A stretch of DNA of 24,730 bases. Origin: Avidehalobacter sp964569265 (lineage in GTDB: Bacteria; Bacillota; Dehalobacteriia; UBA4068; UBA4997). The notes under the pieces are model-generated. The model did no database searches and was not told where the DNA came from. It saw nothing but the letters and a program-made list of their open reading frames with translations. Each line of letters begins with the position of its first letter. Position 1 is the first letter of the stretch. The DNA lies in NCBI GenBank assembly GCA_964569265.1, contig CAZMTO010000023.1, positions 1 through 24,730 of the forward strand. The letters run 5' to 3'. Positions 15,475 through 22,195 of the stretch are shown piece after piece. Both the position numbers and the translations under genes were made by a program.

Positions 15475-15879
15475 ATGAAAACTCAGATTGCAACTGATAA
15501 AGCTCCGGCAGCACTTGGGCCGTATTCTCAGGCTATTTGCACGGGCGGTGCGCTTACCGGCATAACCGGCGGCGGTATGCTGTTTGCCAGCGGGCAGGTG
15601 CCTATTGACCCGGCTACCGGCAATTTGGTTGGTGATACCATTGAAGAACAGGCTAAACAGGTGTTTGAAAACCTTGGCCAGGTGTTGGCGGCTGCCGGCA
15701 CAGATTTTGGCAAAGTTGTTAAAACTACCGTGTTTTTAACTGATTTGGCTAATTTTGCTGTTGTAAATGATATTTATGCAACTTACTTTCCGGCACCGTA
15801 CCCGGCACGCTCCTGCGTGCAGGTGGCAGCATTGCCCAAGGGCAGCCTGCTGGAAATTGAATTGATTGCCGAGCTGTAA
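15475..15879 (+). CDS. RidA family enamine/imine deaminase
   Basis: This 134-residue cytosolic protein hydrolyses reactive 2-aminoacrylate and related enamines released by PLP enzymes such as threonine dehydratase. The family features are APAALGPYSQAI near the start, LFASGQVPIDPATG, TTVFLTDLANFAVVND, and the C-terminal PYPARSCVQVAALPKGSLLEIE with the active-site Arg (112) of true RidA members. A short Gly-rich insert (GALTGITGGGM) sits before the LFASGQ strand. ATG 15475 follows AAGGAGG at 15461-15467; a TTG one codon upstream is less likely. It is monocistronic between its own promoter and terminator. Confidence 0.93.
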   Translation: MKTQIATDKAPAALGPYSQAICTGGALTGITGGGMLFASGQVPIDPATGNLVGDTIEEQAKQVFENLGQVLAAAGTDFGKVVKTTVFLTDLANFAVVNDIYATYFPAPYPARSCVQVAALPKGSLLEIELIAEL

Positions 15880-15899
15880 GCTGTGCAGCTTGCTGATAT

Positions 15900-15934
15900 A
15901 TCGCCTTTTTCGCTAAGAGAAGGGCGATTTTTTT
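15900..15934 (+). terminator. Terminator after ridA
   Basis: ATCGCCTTTTT (15900-15910) pairs with AGAAGGGCGAT (15918-15928), including G-U pairs, and is followed by T7 (15928-15934). Confidence 0.85.
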
Positions 15935-15976
15935 GTGCCCGATACATTATTTGCTGTGGGCTTAGGCAAAATAGCG

Positions 15977-16006
15977 GTATAGCTGTAACAATAATCAGGC
16001 GAAATA
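15977..16006 (+). promoter_or_regulatory. SigmaG-like promoter of the spore-protein gene
   Basis: GTATA (15977-15981), 18 bp, CGAAATA (16000-16006). The -35 and spacer fit the SigmaG consensus GNATR-N18-CATNNTA and the -10 matches at most positions. It lies 24 nt before the start codon of a spore protein gene, which is made only in the forespore. Confidence 0.4.
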
Positions 16007-16029
16007 TAAAACGGCAAGGGGGAATTTTT

Positions 16030-16275
16030 ATGCCGATAAAGGCAGATGACGGGCACAGCCGCAAAAGCAGGATGAAGCGTCGCACCGACGGTTGGGAAGC
16101 GGCCAAGGCGGAAATTGCCCGGGAGCTGGGCTTGTGGGATAAGGTGCAGACCGAGGGCTGGGCGGCTTTAACGGCGGCAGAAAGCGGCAAGCTGGGCGGT
16201 GTGCTGTCCGGCAGGTATCCGGGTAAGGCACCCAAGCGGCCGCCCAAAGGGGCAAATACGCAGAATAATCAATAA
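16030..16275 (+). CDS. Small acid-soluble spore protein, alpha/beta type
   Basis: This 81-residue basic protein resembles the alpha/beta-type SASP that coat spore DNA and protect it from damage. The core, AAKAEIARELGLWDKVQTEG then WAALTAAESGKLGGVLSGRY, follows the family pattern of an EIA-ELG helix, the Glu-Gly region that contains the germination-protease cut site in many members, and a GG turn followed by a basic DNA-contacting helix. The GWxxLTAAExGxxGG form is that of clostridial SspF-like proteins. A basic N-terminal tail (HSRKSRMKRR) and Pro/Lys-rich end are extra. ATG 16030 has an AAGGGGGA site at 16015-16022. It sits just upstream of spoIIGA, with a SigmaG-like promoter. Confidence 0.75.
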   Translation: MPIKADDGHSRKSRMKRRTDGWEAAKAEIARELGLWDKVQTEGWAALTAAESGKLGGVLSGRYPGKAPKRPPKGANTQNNQ

Positions 16276-16310
16276 TTTGTTGCAAAAAACAGCCCTGCGG
16301 CATACCCAAA

Positions 16311-16343
16311 CTGACAACTTTTGCTGTGTGCAGCCGTTATAAT
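16311..16343 (+). promoter_or_regulatory. Spo0A-type promoter of spoIIGA with long spacer
   Basis: CTGACA (16311-16316) and TATAAT (16338-16343) are 21 bp apart instead of 17. The B. subtilis spoIIG promoter is known for an over-long spacer and dependence on Spo0A~P. A partial 0A-box, TTGTCAG, reads on the minus strand over the -35. The assignment rests on this parallel. Confidence 0.4.
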
Positions 16344-16368
16344 TGGTTTAAGCAAAGGGGGTGCGGCG

Positions 16369-17367
16369 GTGGTTTATACAGTTTATGCCGACGTTTTATG
16401 GCTGATAAATTTGCTGCTGGATTATGCCCTGCTGGCGGCTGTGGCGCGGTTTGGGGCGTTTGCCTGCCGCCGCCTGCGCTTGTGTATGGCGGCAGTGCTG
16501 GGGGCTTTTTATGGCGTGGGGCTGCTATACCCGGCGCTGGCGTTGCTGTATGTTATGCCTGTGCCGGTGGCGGTATCGGTGGTTATGCTGCTGGTGGGGT
16601 TTGGCCGTATGCCGCTGAAGAAATTTGCCCGGCTGGTGCTGTGTTTTTATTTGCTGGCCTTTGTAATGGGCGGGGCGGCGCTGGCGGCACGTTATTTGTT
16701 GGCAAGTGCGGCTGTGCAGGGTATTAGCTTTATGTGGCTGGTGCCGGCGCTGCTGGTGGCCCTGCTGGTGGCGCTGCTGGGCGTGGGCTATATGCGGCAG
16801 GTGTTTAGGCAAAGCGGCTTGCAGGTGGCGGTAGATGTGTTGTTTGACGGCAAGACCTGTAGGTTTAACTGTTTTTTAGACAGCGGCAACAGGCTGAAGG
16901 AGCCGATGAGCGGCAGACCGGTGCTGTTAGCCGAATTATCGGCGGTGAAAAGCCTGCTGCCTGCCGATTTATATGCTGAGCTGGACAGTGGCCTGTTAAG
17001 ACAGGCGGCCGGCGGGGAGTATCGCCCGTATGAATTGCTGCTAAAAATGCAGGGACGGCGTTTTGCCGGGCAGCTTAGTGTTATACCCTATGCCGGTGCA
17101 AACGGTGCAGGTTGCCTTGGTTTGGCACTGCTGCCGGATGCGATTTGCTACCGGTTGGCAGATGGCAGAAAGTTGTGCCCGGCGCTGCTGCCGATGATAT
17201 TGCCGGTGGGCGCAAGGCTAAAAGGCATAGCGGATGCACGGGGGCTGATCGACCCGGCGGCGGTTTTTTCCGAGGTAAAGCCGGTGGCACCCTTAATGCA
17301 GAGCGAACGGCAGATGTATGAACAGATGTATGAGGTTGAACAACATGAAAGGAGTATGGGCGCATGA
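16369..17367 (+). CDS. Sporulation sigma-E factor processing peptidase SpoIIGA
   Basis: This 332-residue membrane aspartic protease removes the pro-sequence of SigmaE after asymmetric division. The N-terminal half has about five membrane segments (VYTVYADVLWLINLLLDYALL onward). The soluble C-terminal half carries the active-site motif FLDSGNRLKEP with the catalytic Asp 171, in the DS/TGN form of SpoIIGA. GTG 16369 is preceded by AAAGGGGG (16355-16361) and gives the usual N-terminus; upstream in-frame codons would overlap the promoter. The stop overlaps the start of sigE in ATGA, the conserved spoIIGA-sigE arrangement. Confidence 0.93.
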   Translation: MVYTVYADVLWLINLLLDYALLAAVARFGAFACRRLRLCMAAVLGAFYGVGLLYPALALLYVMPVPVAVSVVMLLVGFGRMPLKKFARLVLCFYLLAFVMGGAALAARYLLASAAVQGISFMWLVPALLVALLVALLGVGYMRQVFRQSGLQVAVDVLFDGKTCRFNCFLDSGNRLKEPMSGRPVLLAELSAVKSLLPADLYAELDSGLLRQAAGGEYRPYELLLKMQGRRFAGQLSVIPYAGANGAGCLGLALLPDAICYRLADGRKLCPALLPMILPVGARLKGIADARGLIDPAAVFSEVKPVAPLMQSERQMYEQMYEVEQHERSMGA

Positions 17368-18122
17368 AAAATCTGGCACGGCAATGGTGGGCAAACGGCT
17401 TGTACGAACATATAAGGGGAGTTTTGGCGGCGTTTTTTAAGCGGTGTTTGCCCGATGATGAAGCCGGCGGTGTTTATTATGTGGGTGGCAGCGAAACCCT
17501 GCCGGCGCCGCTTTCTCCGCAGGAGGAGCAGGAATTGATGACGCGGCTTGCTGCCGGTGATGCGGCGGTAAAAAGCGCGCTGATAGAACATAACCTGCGG
17601 CTGGTGGTGTTTATTGCCCGGCGGTTTGAAAACACCGGCCTGGGGTTGGAGGATTTGGCTTCGATTGGCACTATTGGGCTGATAAAGGCCGTAAATACCT
17701 TTGACCCCACCAAAAAAATCAAGCTGGCTACCTATGCTTCTCGTTGTATAGAAAATGAAATTTTGATGACCCTTAGGCGCAGCAGCAAGCTTAAAAGTGA
17801 GGTGTCGTTTGATGAGCCGCTGAATATTGACTGGGACGGCAACGAACTGCTGCTATCGGACGTTTTGGGCACCGACGGCGATATTATAGGTCGTGAGCTG
17901 GAGGAGGAGACCGACCGCAAGGTGCTGCGAGAGGCCATAGCCACCCTTGATGCGAGAGAGCGGCGCATTGTGGAGCTGCGGTTTGGGCTGTTTGGGCAAA
18001 AGCCGCAAACCCAAAAGGAGGTTGCCGACCTGCTGGGGATATCGCAGTCTTATATATCGCGGTTAGAAAAACGTATTTTTGGCCGCCTGAAAAAAGAGAT
18101 AAAAAAGCACGAGCAGCCATAA
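17364..18122 (+). CDS. RNA polymerase sporulation sigma factor SigmaE (pro-form)
   Basis: This is the early mother-cell sigma factor, 252 residues. Residues 1 to about 36 are an amphipathic pro-sequence removed by SpoIIGA; cleavage is expected just before YYVGGSE, which corresponds to YYIGGSE in B. subtilis. Region 2 (NLRLVVFIARRFENTGLGLEDLASIGTIGLIKAVNTFD, then KIKLATYASRCIENEILM) and region 4 (RERRIVELRFGL, QKEVADLLGISQSYISRLEKRI) match SigE very closely. The start overlaps the spoIIGA stop by 4 nt. No sporulation promoter of its own is seen, so it depends on the spoIIGA promoter. Confidence 0.96.
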   Translation: MKNLARQWWANGLYEHIRGVLAAFFKRCLPDDEAGGVYYVGGSETLPAPLSPQEEQELMTRLAAGDAAVKSALIEHNLRLVVFIARRFENTGLGLEDLASIGTIGLIKAVNTFDPTKKIKLATYASRCIENEILMTLRRSSKLKSEVSFDEPLNIDWDGNELLLSDVLGTDGDIIGRELEEETDRKVLREAIATLDARERRIVELRFGLFGQKPQTQKEVADLLGISQSYISRLEKRIFGRLKKEIKKHEQP

Positions 18123-18175
18123 GGGCAACCGGCAAAAAAGCGCGGAATTTTACCTTATTTTGGCAGATGTCTGCG

Positions 18176-18205
18176 GAATATAAGGCACCGGATTTAGCCA
18201 TAATC
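18176..18205 (+). promoter_or_regulatory. SigmaG/SigmaF-type promoter of sigG
   Basis: GAATA (18176-18180), exactly 18 bp, CATAATC (18199-18205) matches the SigmaG consensus GNATR-N18-CATNNTA at all but the last -10 base. It lies between sigE and sigG and would give forespore-specific and autoregulated expression of sigG. Confidence 0.6.
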
Positions 18206-18236
18206 AGTATATAAGCTGATAAAAGGGGCGATGACC

Positions 18237-19004
18237 ATGCGTAAGGTAGAAATTTGCGGTGTAAACACGGCCAGCCTGCCGGTGCTGCCCAACGATGAAA
18301 TGCGCGAGATTTTTCCGGCGGCCAAGCAGGGTGACAAACAGGCACGCGACCGTTTGGTGCAGGGTAATTTGCGGCTGGTGTTATCTATTGTGCAGCGTTT
18401 TGGCAACCGGGGAGAAAACCCCGATGATCTTTTTCAGGTGGGGTGCATTGGCCTGATGAAGGCGATAGATAATTTTGACCTTAGCCTGAATGTGCGTTTT
18501 TCAACTTATGCGGTGCCGATGATAATTGGCGAAATACGCCGTTATTTGCGCGATAACAACACCATAAGGGTAAGCAGATCGGTGCGTGACATTGCGTATA
18601 AGGCACTTGGCGTGCGCGACAGGCTGGCGGCAGAGCAGGGCAAAGAGCCAAAGCTTGCCGAGGTTGCGGGGGAGCTGGGCTTGCCGACGGCGCAGGTGGT
18701 GTTTGCGTTAGATGCCATTGCCGAGCCGGTATCTTTGTTTGAGCCGATTTATAACGATGGCGGCGACCCGATATTTGTAATGGACCAGGTGCGTGACGAA
18801 AAAGAAGGCGATGTGCTTTGGACGGAGCAGCTAAGTATTGCCGGGGCGCTGGCTGCACTGGATAAACGCGAGCAGAAGATAATAAATCTGCGGTTTTTTG
18901 TCGGTAAAACGCAAATGGAGGTAGCTGAGGAAATCGGTATAAGTCAGGCGCAGGTAAGCAGGCTGGAAAAAAATGCCCTGCTAAGGCTGCGTAAATTTAT
19001 GTAG
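18237..19004 (+). CDS. RNA polymerase sporulation sigma factor SigmaG
   Basis: This is the late forespore sigma factor, 255 residues. The N-terminus KVEICGVNTASLPVLPNDEMREIF is the SigG hallmark. Region 2 (NLRLVLSIVQRFGNRGENPDDLFQVGCIGLMKAIDNFD, FSTYAVPMIIGEIRRYLRDN), region 3 (RVSRSVRDIAYKALGVRDRL) and region 4 (KTQMEVAEEIGISQAQVSRLEK) are nearly identical to known SigG. ATG 18237 stands 8 nt from AAAAGGGG; an ATG six bases upstream is too close to that site. It has its own forespore-type promoter and terminator, although the gene order spoIIGA-sigE-sigG is the classical cluster. Confidence 0.95.
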   Translation: MRKVEICGVNTASLPVLPNDEMREIFPAAKQGDKQARDRLVQGNLRLVLSIVQRFGNRGENPDDLFQVGCIGLMKAIDNFDLSLNVRFSTYAVPMIIGEIRRYLRDNNTIRVSRSVRDIAYKALGVRDRLAAEQGKEPKLAEVAGELGLPTAQVVFALDAIAEPVSLFEPIYNDGGDPIFVMDQVRDEKEGDVLWTEQLSIAGALAALDKREQKIINLRFFVGKTQMEVAEEIGISQAQVSRLEKNALLRLRKFM

Positions 19005-19016
19005 GCGGTGTAAATG

Positions 19017-19044
19017 CCGGCGGGTGTGGCCTGCCGGTTTTTTT
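19017..19044 (+). terminator. Terminator after sigG
   Basis: CCGGCGGG (19017-19024) pairs with CCTGCCGG (19030-19037), with one G-U pair, and is followed by T7 (19038-19044). Confidence 0.85.
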
Positions 19045-19143
19045 GCGCCAAAAGCAAAATATAAGGCCGCTGCAAGGCCCAAACATAACCGGCGCGCTGC
19101 TGCCATATAATGTGGCAGTAGCTTTGCATTTGGGGTGGTTGGT

Positions 19144-19890
19144 ATGAAGATGGGCAAAATAAAAACACTTAGTGTGCGGCAGGCGTTTAAGCGACGGCGG
19201 CGGCAGGGTGTGGCGGTGCTGCTACTGGCGGTTGTTATGGTGCTGGCCGGGGCGGTGCAGTTGCCGCGTCTTTACGGCGGAGATGACAGCGAGGCGTTGG
19301 CGCTGGCCCTGCTGGGTAAGGTTATTGTTATAGATGCCGGGCACGGTGGCTTTGACCCCGGAGCCATAGGGGTTAGCGGTGTAGAAGAAAAAACGGTTAA
19401 TTTGGCAATTAGCCGACGGGTGGCCGGACTGCTGCGTCAGGTGGGGGCCGGTGTTATAGAAACCCGTACCGAAGATGTGGCGCTGGCCGAAAGTAAAAGT
19501 GCCGATATTAAGCGACGGGTGCAAATTGCCGAAGAAGCCGAAGCCGATTTGTTTATTACCGTGCAGGCTAACAGCATTGCCGACGGGCGCTGGCGGGGCG
19601 CACAGGTGTTTTATGCGCGCGGCAGTGATGAGGGCAGGGGGATTTCTGAGGCGATACAGCAAAGTATGGCGGCGGTGCTTAAAAATACCGACCGTGCTGC
19701 CAAGCCGATAGATAATATTTATGTGGTAAACAGTTTGGCTATACCGTCTATAGTGGTAGAAACGGGGTTTTTGTCGAACGCCGAGGAAGAAAAGCTTTTG
19801 GCCGATCCTGCTTATCAGCAGTTGGCGGCGTATGCCATATTTTTGGGCGTTATCGGTTATTATGCCGACCTTGAGGTAAGCGGTTTTTAG
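19144..19890 (+). CDS. N-acetylmuramoyl-L-alanine amidase, CwlD-like
   Basis: This 248-residue protein resembles CwlD, which removes the stem peptide from muramic acid so that spore cortex muramic lactam can form. A basic N-terminus (RRRRQ) and one membrane segment (about 22-40) anchor it outside the membrane. The Amidase_3 domain shows IDAGHGGFDPGAIG (metal His 67), GVEEKTVNLAIS (metal Glu 82) and VVETGFLSN (catalytic Glu 206). The third metal ligand, normally His in S-[IL]-H-x-N, is Gln 141 in ITVQANS. Either this lineage tolerates Gln or activity is altered. ATG 19144 is preceded by TGGGGTGG (19131-19138). The position beside sigG supports a sporulation role. Confidence 0.85.
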   Translation: MKMGKIKTLSVRQAFKRRRRQGVAVLLLAVVMVLAGAVQLPRLYGGDDSEALALALLGKVIVIDAGHGGFDPGAIGVSGVEEKTVNLAISRRVAGLLRQVGAGVIETRTEDVALAESKSADIKRRVQIAEEAEADLFITVQANSIADGRWRGAQVFYARGSDEGRGISEAIQQSMAAVLKNTDRAAKPIDNIYVVNSLAIPSIVVETGFLSNAEEEKLLADPAYQQLAAYAIFLGVIGYYADLEVSGF

Positions 19891-19937
19891 CGGGGGATAA
19901 ATTTTCCGCCGGGCAATTATGCCGCAAAAAAAGGTTT

Positions 19938-19964
19938 TGTCGATACTTTGCCGAATATGTCGAT
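19938..19964 (+). promoter_or_regulatory. Three tandem TGNCGAW motifs (Spo0A-box-like)
   Basis: TGTCGAT (19938-19944), TGCCGAA (19949-19955) and TGTCGAT (19958-19964) lie in direct orientation within 27 bp, 8-14 bp before the ribosome site of the next gene. The middle one matches the Spo0A box TGNCGAA exactly and the others at six of seven positions. Binding is not shown; the site could act as a repressor site given how close it is to the start codon. Confidence 0.4.
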
Positions 19965-19990
19965 ATAACAGGCAGGAGGTTTAAGTATTG

Positions 19991-20866
19991 ATGCGAAATT
20001 TATCGGCAAAGCCGCAGGCGGCTAAAGGAGAAGCGGCCTTTGGGCACAAGCTGGCAGACGGTTATTTGGGGTGTGACCTTTGCCCGCGTTTTTGCGAGCT
20101 GGCACCCGGTACGTATGGCTGGTGCAAAACCCGCTACAATAAAGACGGCAGGCTGTGGGCGGCTAACCATAATTGGCTTACTCTGCTGGAGTTTGCTTAT
20201 ATAGAAAGTGTACCCCTGGCAGAATATGCGCACGGCGGTGCGGTGTTAAAGCTGGGCAGCTTTGGCTGCAATTTTATACCGCCCGGCGCCGACCGTGAAA
20301 AGCTTGGCACCAATGCCGGTACCGGGCGCACGGTTTTGCCGCAGGATATTTTGGGTATTTGCCGCAGCTTGGTGGATAAGGGCTGCCTGGGGGCGGCTTA
20401 TACCTTTGGCGAGCCGCTTATGTGGTATGAATTTGTTTTTCAGACGGCAATGCTGCTAAAGCAGTTTGATATGCGCAATATTTTGGCTACCGCCGGGTTT
20501 GTAAACCCCCGGCCGCTTACCGAGCTGATAGGTTATATGGACGCCGTGCGCTTTGATTTGTTTGCGTTTGACCCTGCTTTTTACCGGCAAAATATGCGCG
20601 TGCCGTTTGATGCCGTGCTGCGCAGCTTAAAAATGTTGGCCGATGCACCGCTGCATTTAGAGGTTGCTACGCCGCTGCTGCCCGGTATAAACACCGACCC
20701 CCAGCAGATAGGTGCGATAGCGGCGTATTTGGCTAAAAATTATTCTGCCGAGCTGCCCTACCATTTGATAGTGCCCAAAACCAACCCGGATGCCCTGCCG
20801 CAGCAACAGCTTATGGCCTGCGCGGATGCCGCCGGCAGATTTTTGAACCGTGTATATTTATCGTGA
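19991..20866 (+). CDS. Radical-SAM-like protein with degenerate cluster motif (AmrS/PflA-related)
   Basis: This 291-residue protein follows the order of AmrS-type (AmmeMemoRadiSam) proteins: an N-terminal four-Cys segment CDLCPRFCELAPGTYGWC (28-45), a GSFGCNF strand, AYTFGEPLMWYEF, ILATAGFVNPRPL, DAVRFDLFAFDPAFYRQ and LEVATPLLPGINTD. The CxxxCxxC motif that binds the catalytic [4Fe-4S] cluster should follow GCNF, but here it reads C93-N-F-I-P-P-G-A, so the second and third cysteines are Pro 97 and Ala 100. The reading frame is intact, so this looks like a maintained pseudoenzyme rather than a broken gene. ATG 19991 follows AGGAGGT (19974-19980); TTG 19988 is an alternative. Function is unknown; the neighbours are sporulation genes. 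Confidence 0.75.
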   Translation: MRNLSAKPQAAKGEAAFGHKLADGYLGCDLCPRFCELAPGTYGWCKTRYNKDGRLWAANHNWLTLLEFAYIESVPLAEYAHGGAVLKLGSFGCNFIPPGADREKLGTNAGTGRTVLPQDILGICRSLVDKGCLGAAYTFGEPLMWYEFVFQTAMLLKQFDMRNILATAGFVNPRPLTELIGYMDAVRFDLFAFDPAFYRQNMRVPFDAVLRSLKMLADAPLHLEVATPLLPGINTDPQQIGAIAAYLAKNYSAELPYHLIVPKTNPDALPQQQLMACADAAGRFLNRVYLS

Positions 20867-20885
20867 GAAAATATACACGGTTTTT
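20846..20885 (+). terminator. Terminator overlapping the end of the radical-SAM-like gene
   Basis: The perfect 13-bp stem AACCGTGTATATT (20846-20858) with AATATACACGGTT (20870-20882) begins inside the last codons and spans the TGA stop, followed by T5 (20881-20885). Confidence 0.85.
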
Positions 20886-20907
20886 GTATATTATAGCAAA
20901 ATAGGGC

Positions 20908-20936
20908 TTGCAATTTGCCAAACAGGGGTATATAAT
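20908..20936 (+). promoter_or_regulatory. SigmaA-type promoter of argC
   Basis: TTGCAA (20908-20913), 17 bp, TATAAT (20931-20936). The leader to the argC start is about 90 nt; I see no convincing ArgR box. Confidence 0.75.
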
Positions 20937-21032
20937 ATCCATATAATTGTTACAACTGTTGATTTATGACATTTTCAAGGTGGGAGCATTTAATGCGCTT
21001 GCCTTGTTGATTTTTGAGGGGAGTTGATTGGC

Positions 21033-22073
21033 GTGATAAAAGCCGGTATAGTTGGGGCAGCCGGTTACGCCGGTGGCGAGCTTATACGTTTGCTGGCGCG
21101 GCATACGCAGGTAAAAATAACGGCGCTTATGGGGCACAGCAATGCGGGTAAATCCATCGAGGAGCTTTCTCCGTGGCTGTATAAGCAAATAGGTTTGCCG
21201 GTTACCGATTTGGATATAGAAGCTTTGGCGGCCTGTGATGTGGTGTTTTTGGCACTGCCGGCCGGGGCGTCGGCTAAAACGGCGGCACAGCTTTTGCCGC
21301 AGGGGGTAAAGGTTATTGATCTGGGCGCGGATTTTCGCTTTAAAGACAGTGCCGTATACGAAAAATGGTATAAAGTTGCACATCCTCACCCGGAGCTTTT
21401 GCCCGAGGCGGTTTATGGCCTGCCGGAAATTTGGCGTGATGAAGTTAAAGGCGCGCGGCTTATTGGCAACCCGGGCTGCTACCCTACGGCGGTGCAGTTG
21501 GGTTTGTGTCCGCTGTTAAAGGCCGGGCTGGCAGATTTGAGCCAAACGGTTATAGCGGATTGTAAGTCCGGCATTACGGGCGCCGGCAGAAAAGCCGAAA
21601 AAAATCTTATTTACTGCGAAACCAACGACAGTATAAATGCTTACGGTGTGGCCGGGCATCGGCATACGCCGGAAATTGCCGGCGGACTTAGCCGTATGGC
21701 CGGACAAACTGCCAATGTGCTGTTTACGCCGCATTTAACACCTATGAGCCGCGGTATATTGGCTACGGTTTATGTAAAGCTTAAAACTGCTGTTACCGAA
21801 GCGCAGGTGCGTGCGCTGTATGAAGAAGCGTATAAAGATGAATATTTTGTGCGTGTGCTGCCGCAGGGTGTTTGGCCGCACACCAAATGGGTGGCCGGCA
21901 GTAACTTTTGCGATATAAACGTAAAGCCTGACGAAGCAACCGGGCTGCTGGTGGTAAGCAGCGCCATTGACAACATTGTTAAGGGTGCAGCCGGGCAGGC
22001 TATTCAAAATATGAACATTATGTTTGGATTTGAGGAATGGGAAGGCATTGGTCAGCTACCCTTAATGCCTTGA
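21033..22073 (+). CDS. argC: N-acetyl-gamma-glutamyl-phosphate reductase
   Basis: This enzyme carries out the third step of arginine synthesis, NADPH reduction of N-acetylglutamyl phosphate to the semialdehyde. The 346-residue protein has the nucleotide-binding AGIVGAAGYAGGELIRLL at the start, ALPAGASAKTAAQL, the active-site Cys 149 in GNPGCYPTAVQLG, and the His-containing GVAGHRHTPEI. GTG 21033 is 9 nt after GAGGGGAG (21016-21023); a TTG at 21024 directly touches that site and is unlikely. It has its own promoter. Unlike the usual compact argCJB arrangement, 389 nt with repeats separate it from argJ. Confidence 0.95.
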   Translation: MIKAGIVGAAGYAGGELIRLLARHTQVKITALMGHSNAGKSIEELSPWLYKQIGLPVTDLDIEALAACDVVFLALPAGASAKTAAQLLPQGVKVIDLGADFRFKDSAVYEKWYKVAHPHPELLPEAVYGLPEIWRDEVKGARLIGNPGCYPTAVQLGLCPLLKAGLADLSQTVIADCKSGITGAGRKAEKNLIYCETNDSINAYGVAGHRHTPEIAGGLSRMAGQTANVLFTPHLTPMSRGILATVYVKLKTAVTEAQVRALYEEAYKDEYFVRVLPQGVWPHTKWVAGSNFCDINVKPDEATGLLVVSSAIDNIVKGAAGQAIQNMNIMFGFEEWEGIGQLPLMP

Positions 22074-22075
22074 CC

Positions 22076-22195
22076 GGAATTGACAATAGCGGCACATCTA
22101 CTTTGTCGTCAGTCTCCTCGCTTGTCGGCGTACTTTAGTACGCCTCCGGCGACTCGTCGCCTGACTTCGCGTATCTGTACCACTCTTGCAATTCC
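22076..22195. repeat. REP-like intergenic repeat, copy 1
   Basis: Bases 22084-22189 match the 106 nt at 24625-24730 with six mismatches. The core is a perfect hairpin GGCGTAC-TTTA-GTACGCC inside an outer GTCAG/CTGAC arm. The copy is bounded by GGAATTG (22076-22082) and its inverse CAATTCC (22189-22195). It begins 3 nt after the argC stop codon. No ORF is present, so it is a non-autonomous element or a 3'-end mRNA structure. Confidence 0.8.

Noticed and set aside
15883..16029. Upstream extension of the spore protein frame to 15883
   Set aside because: It would run through the ridA terminator and the likely SigmaG promoter, and the encoded residues do not resemble SASP proteins; ATG 16030 has a good ribosome site.
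20937..21032. ArgR box or arginine attenuator in the argC leader
   Set aside because: No pair of 18-bp ARG-box-like palindromes and no terminator/antiterminator hairpins could be found in the 90-nt leader.
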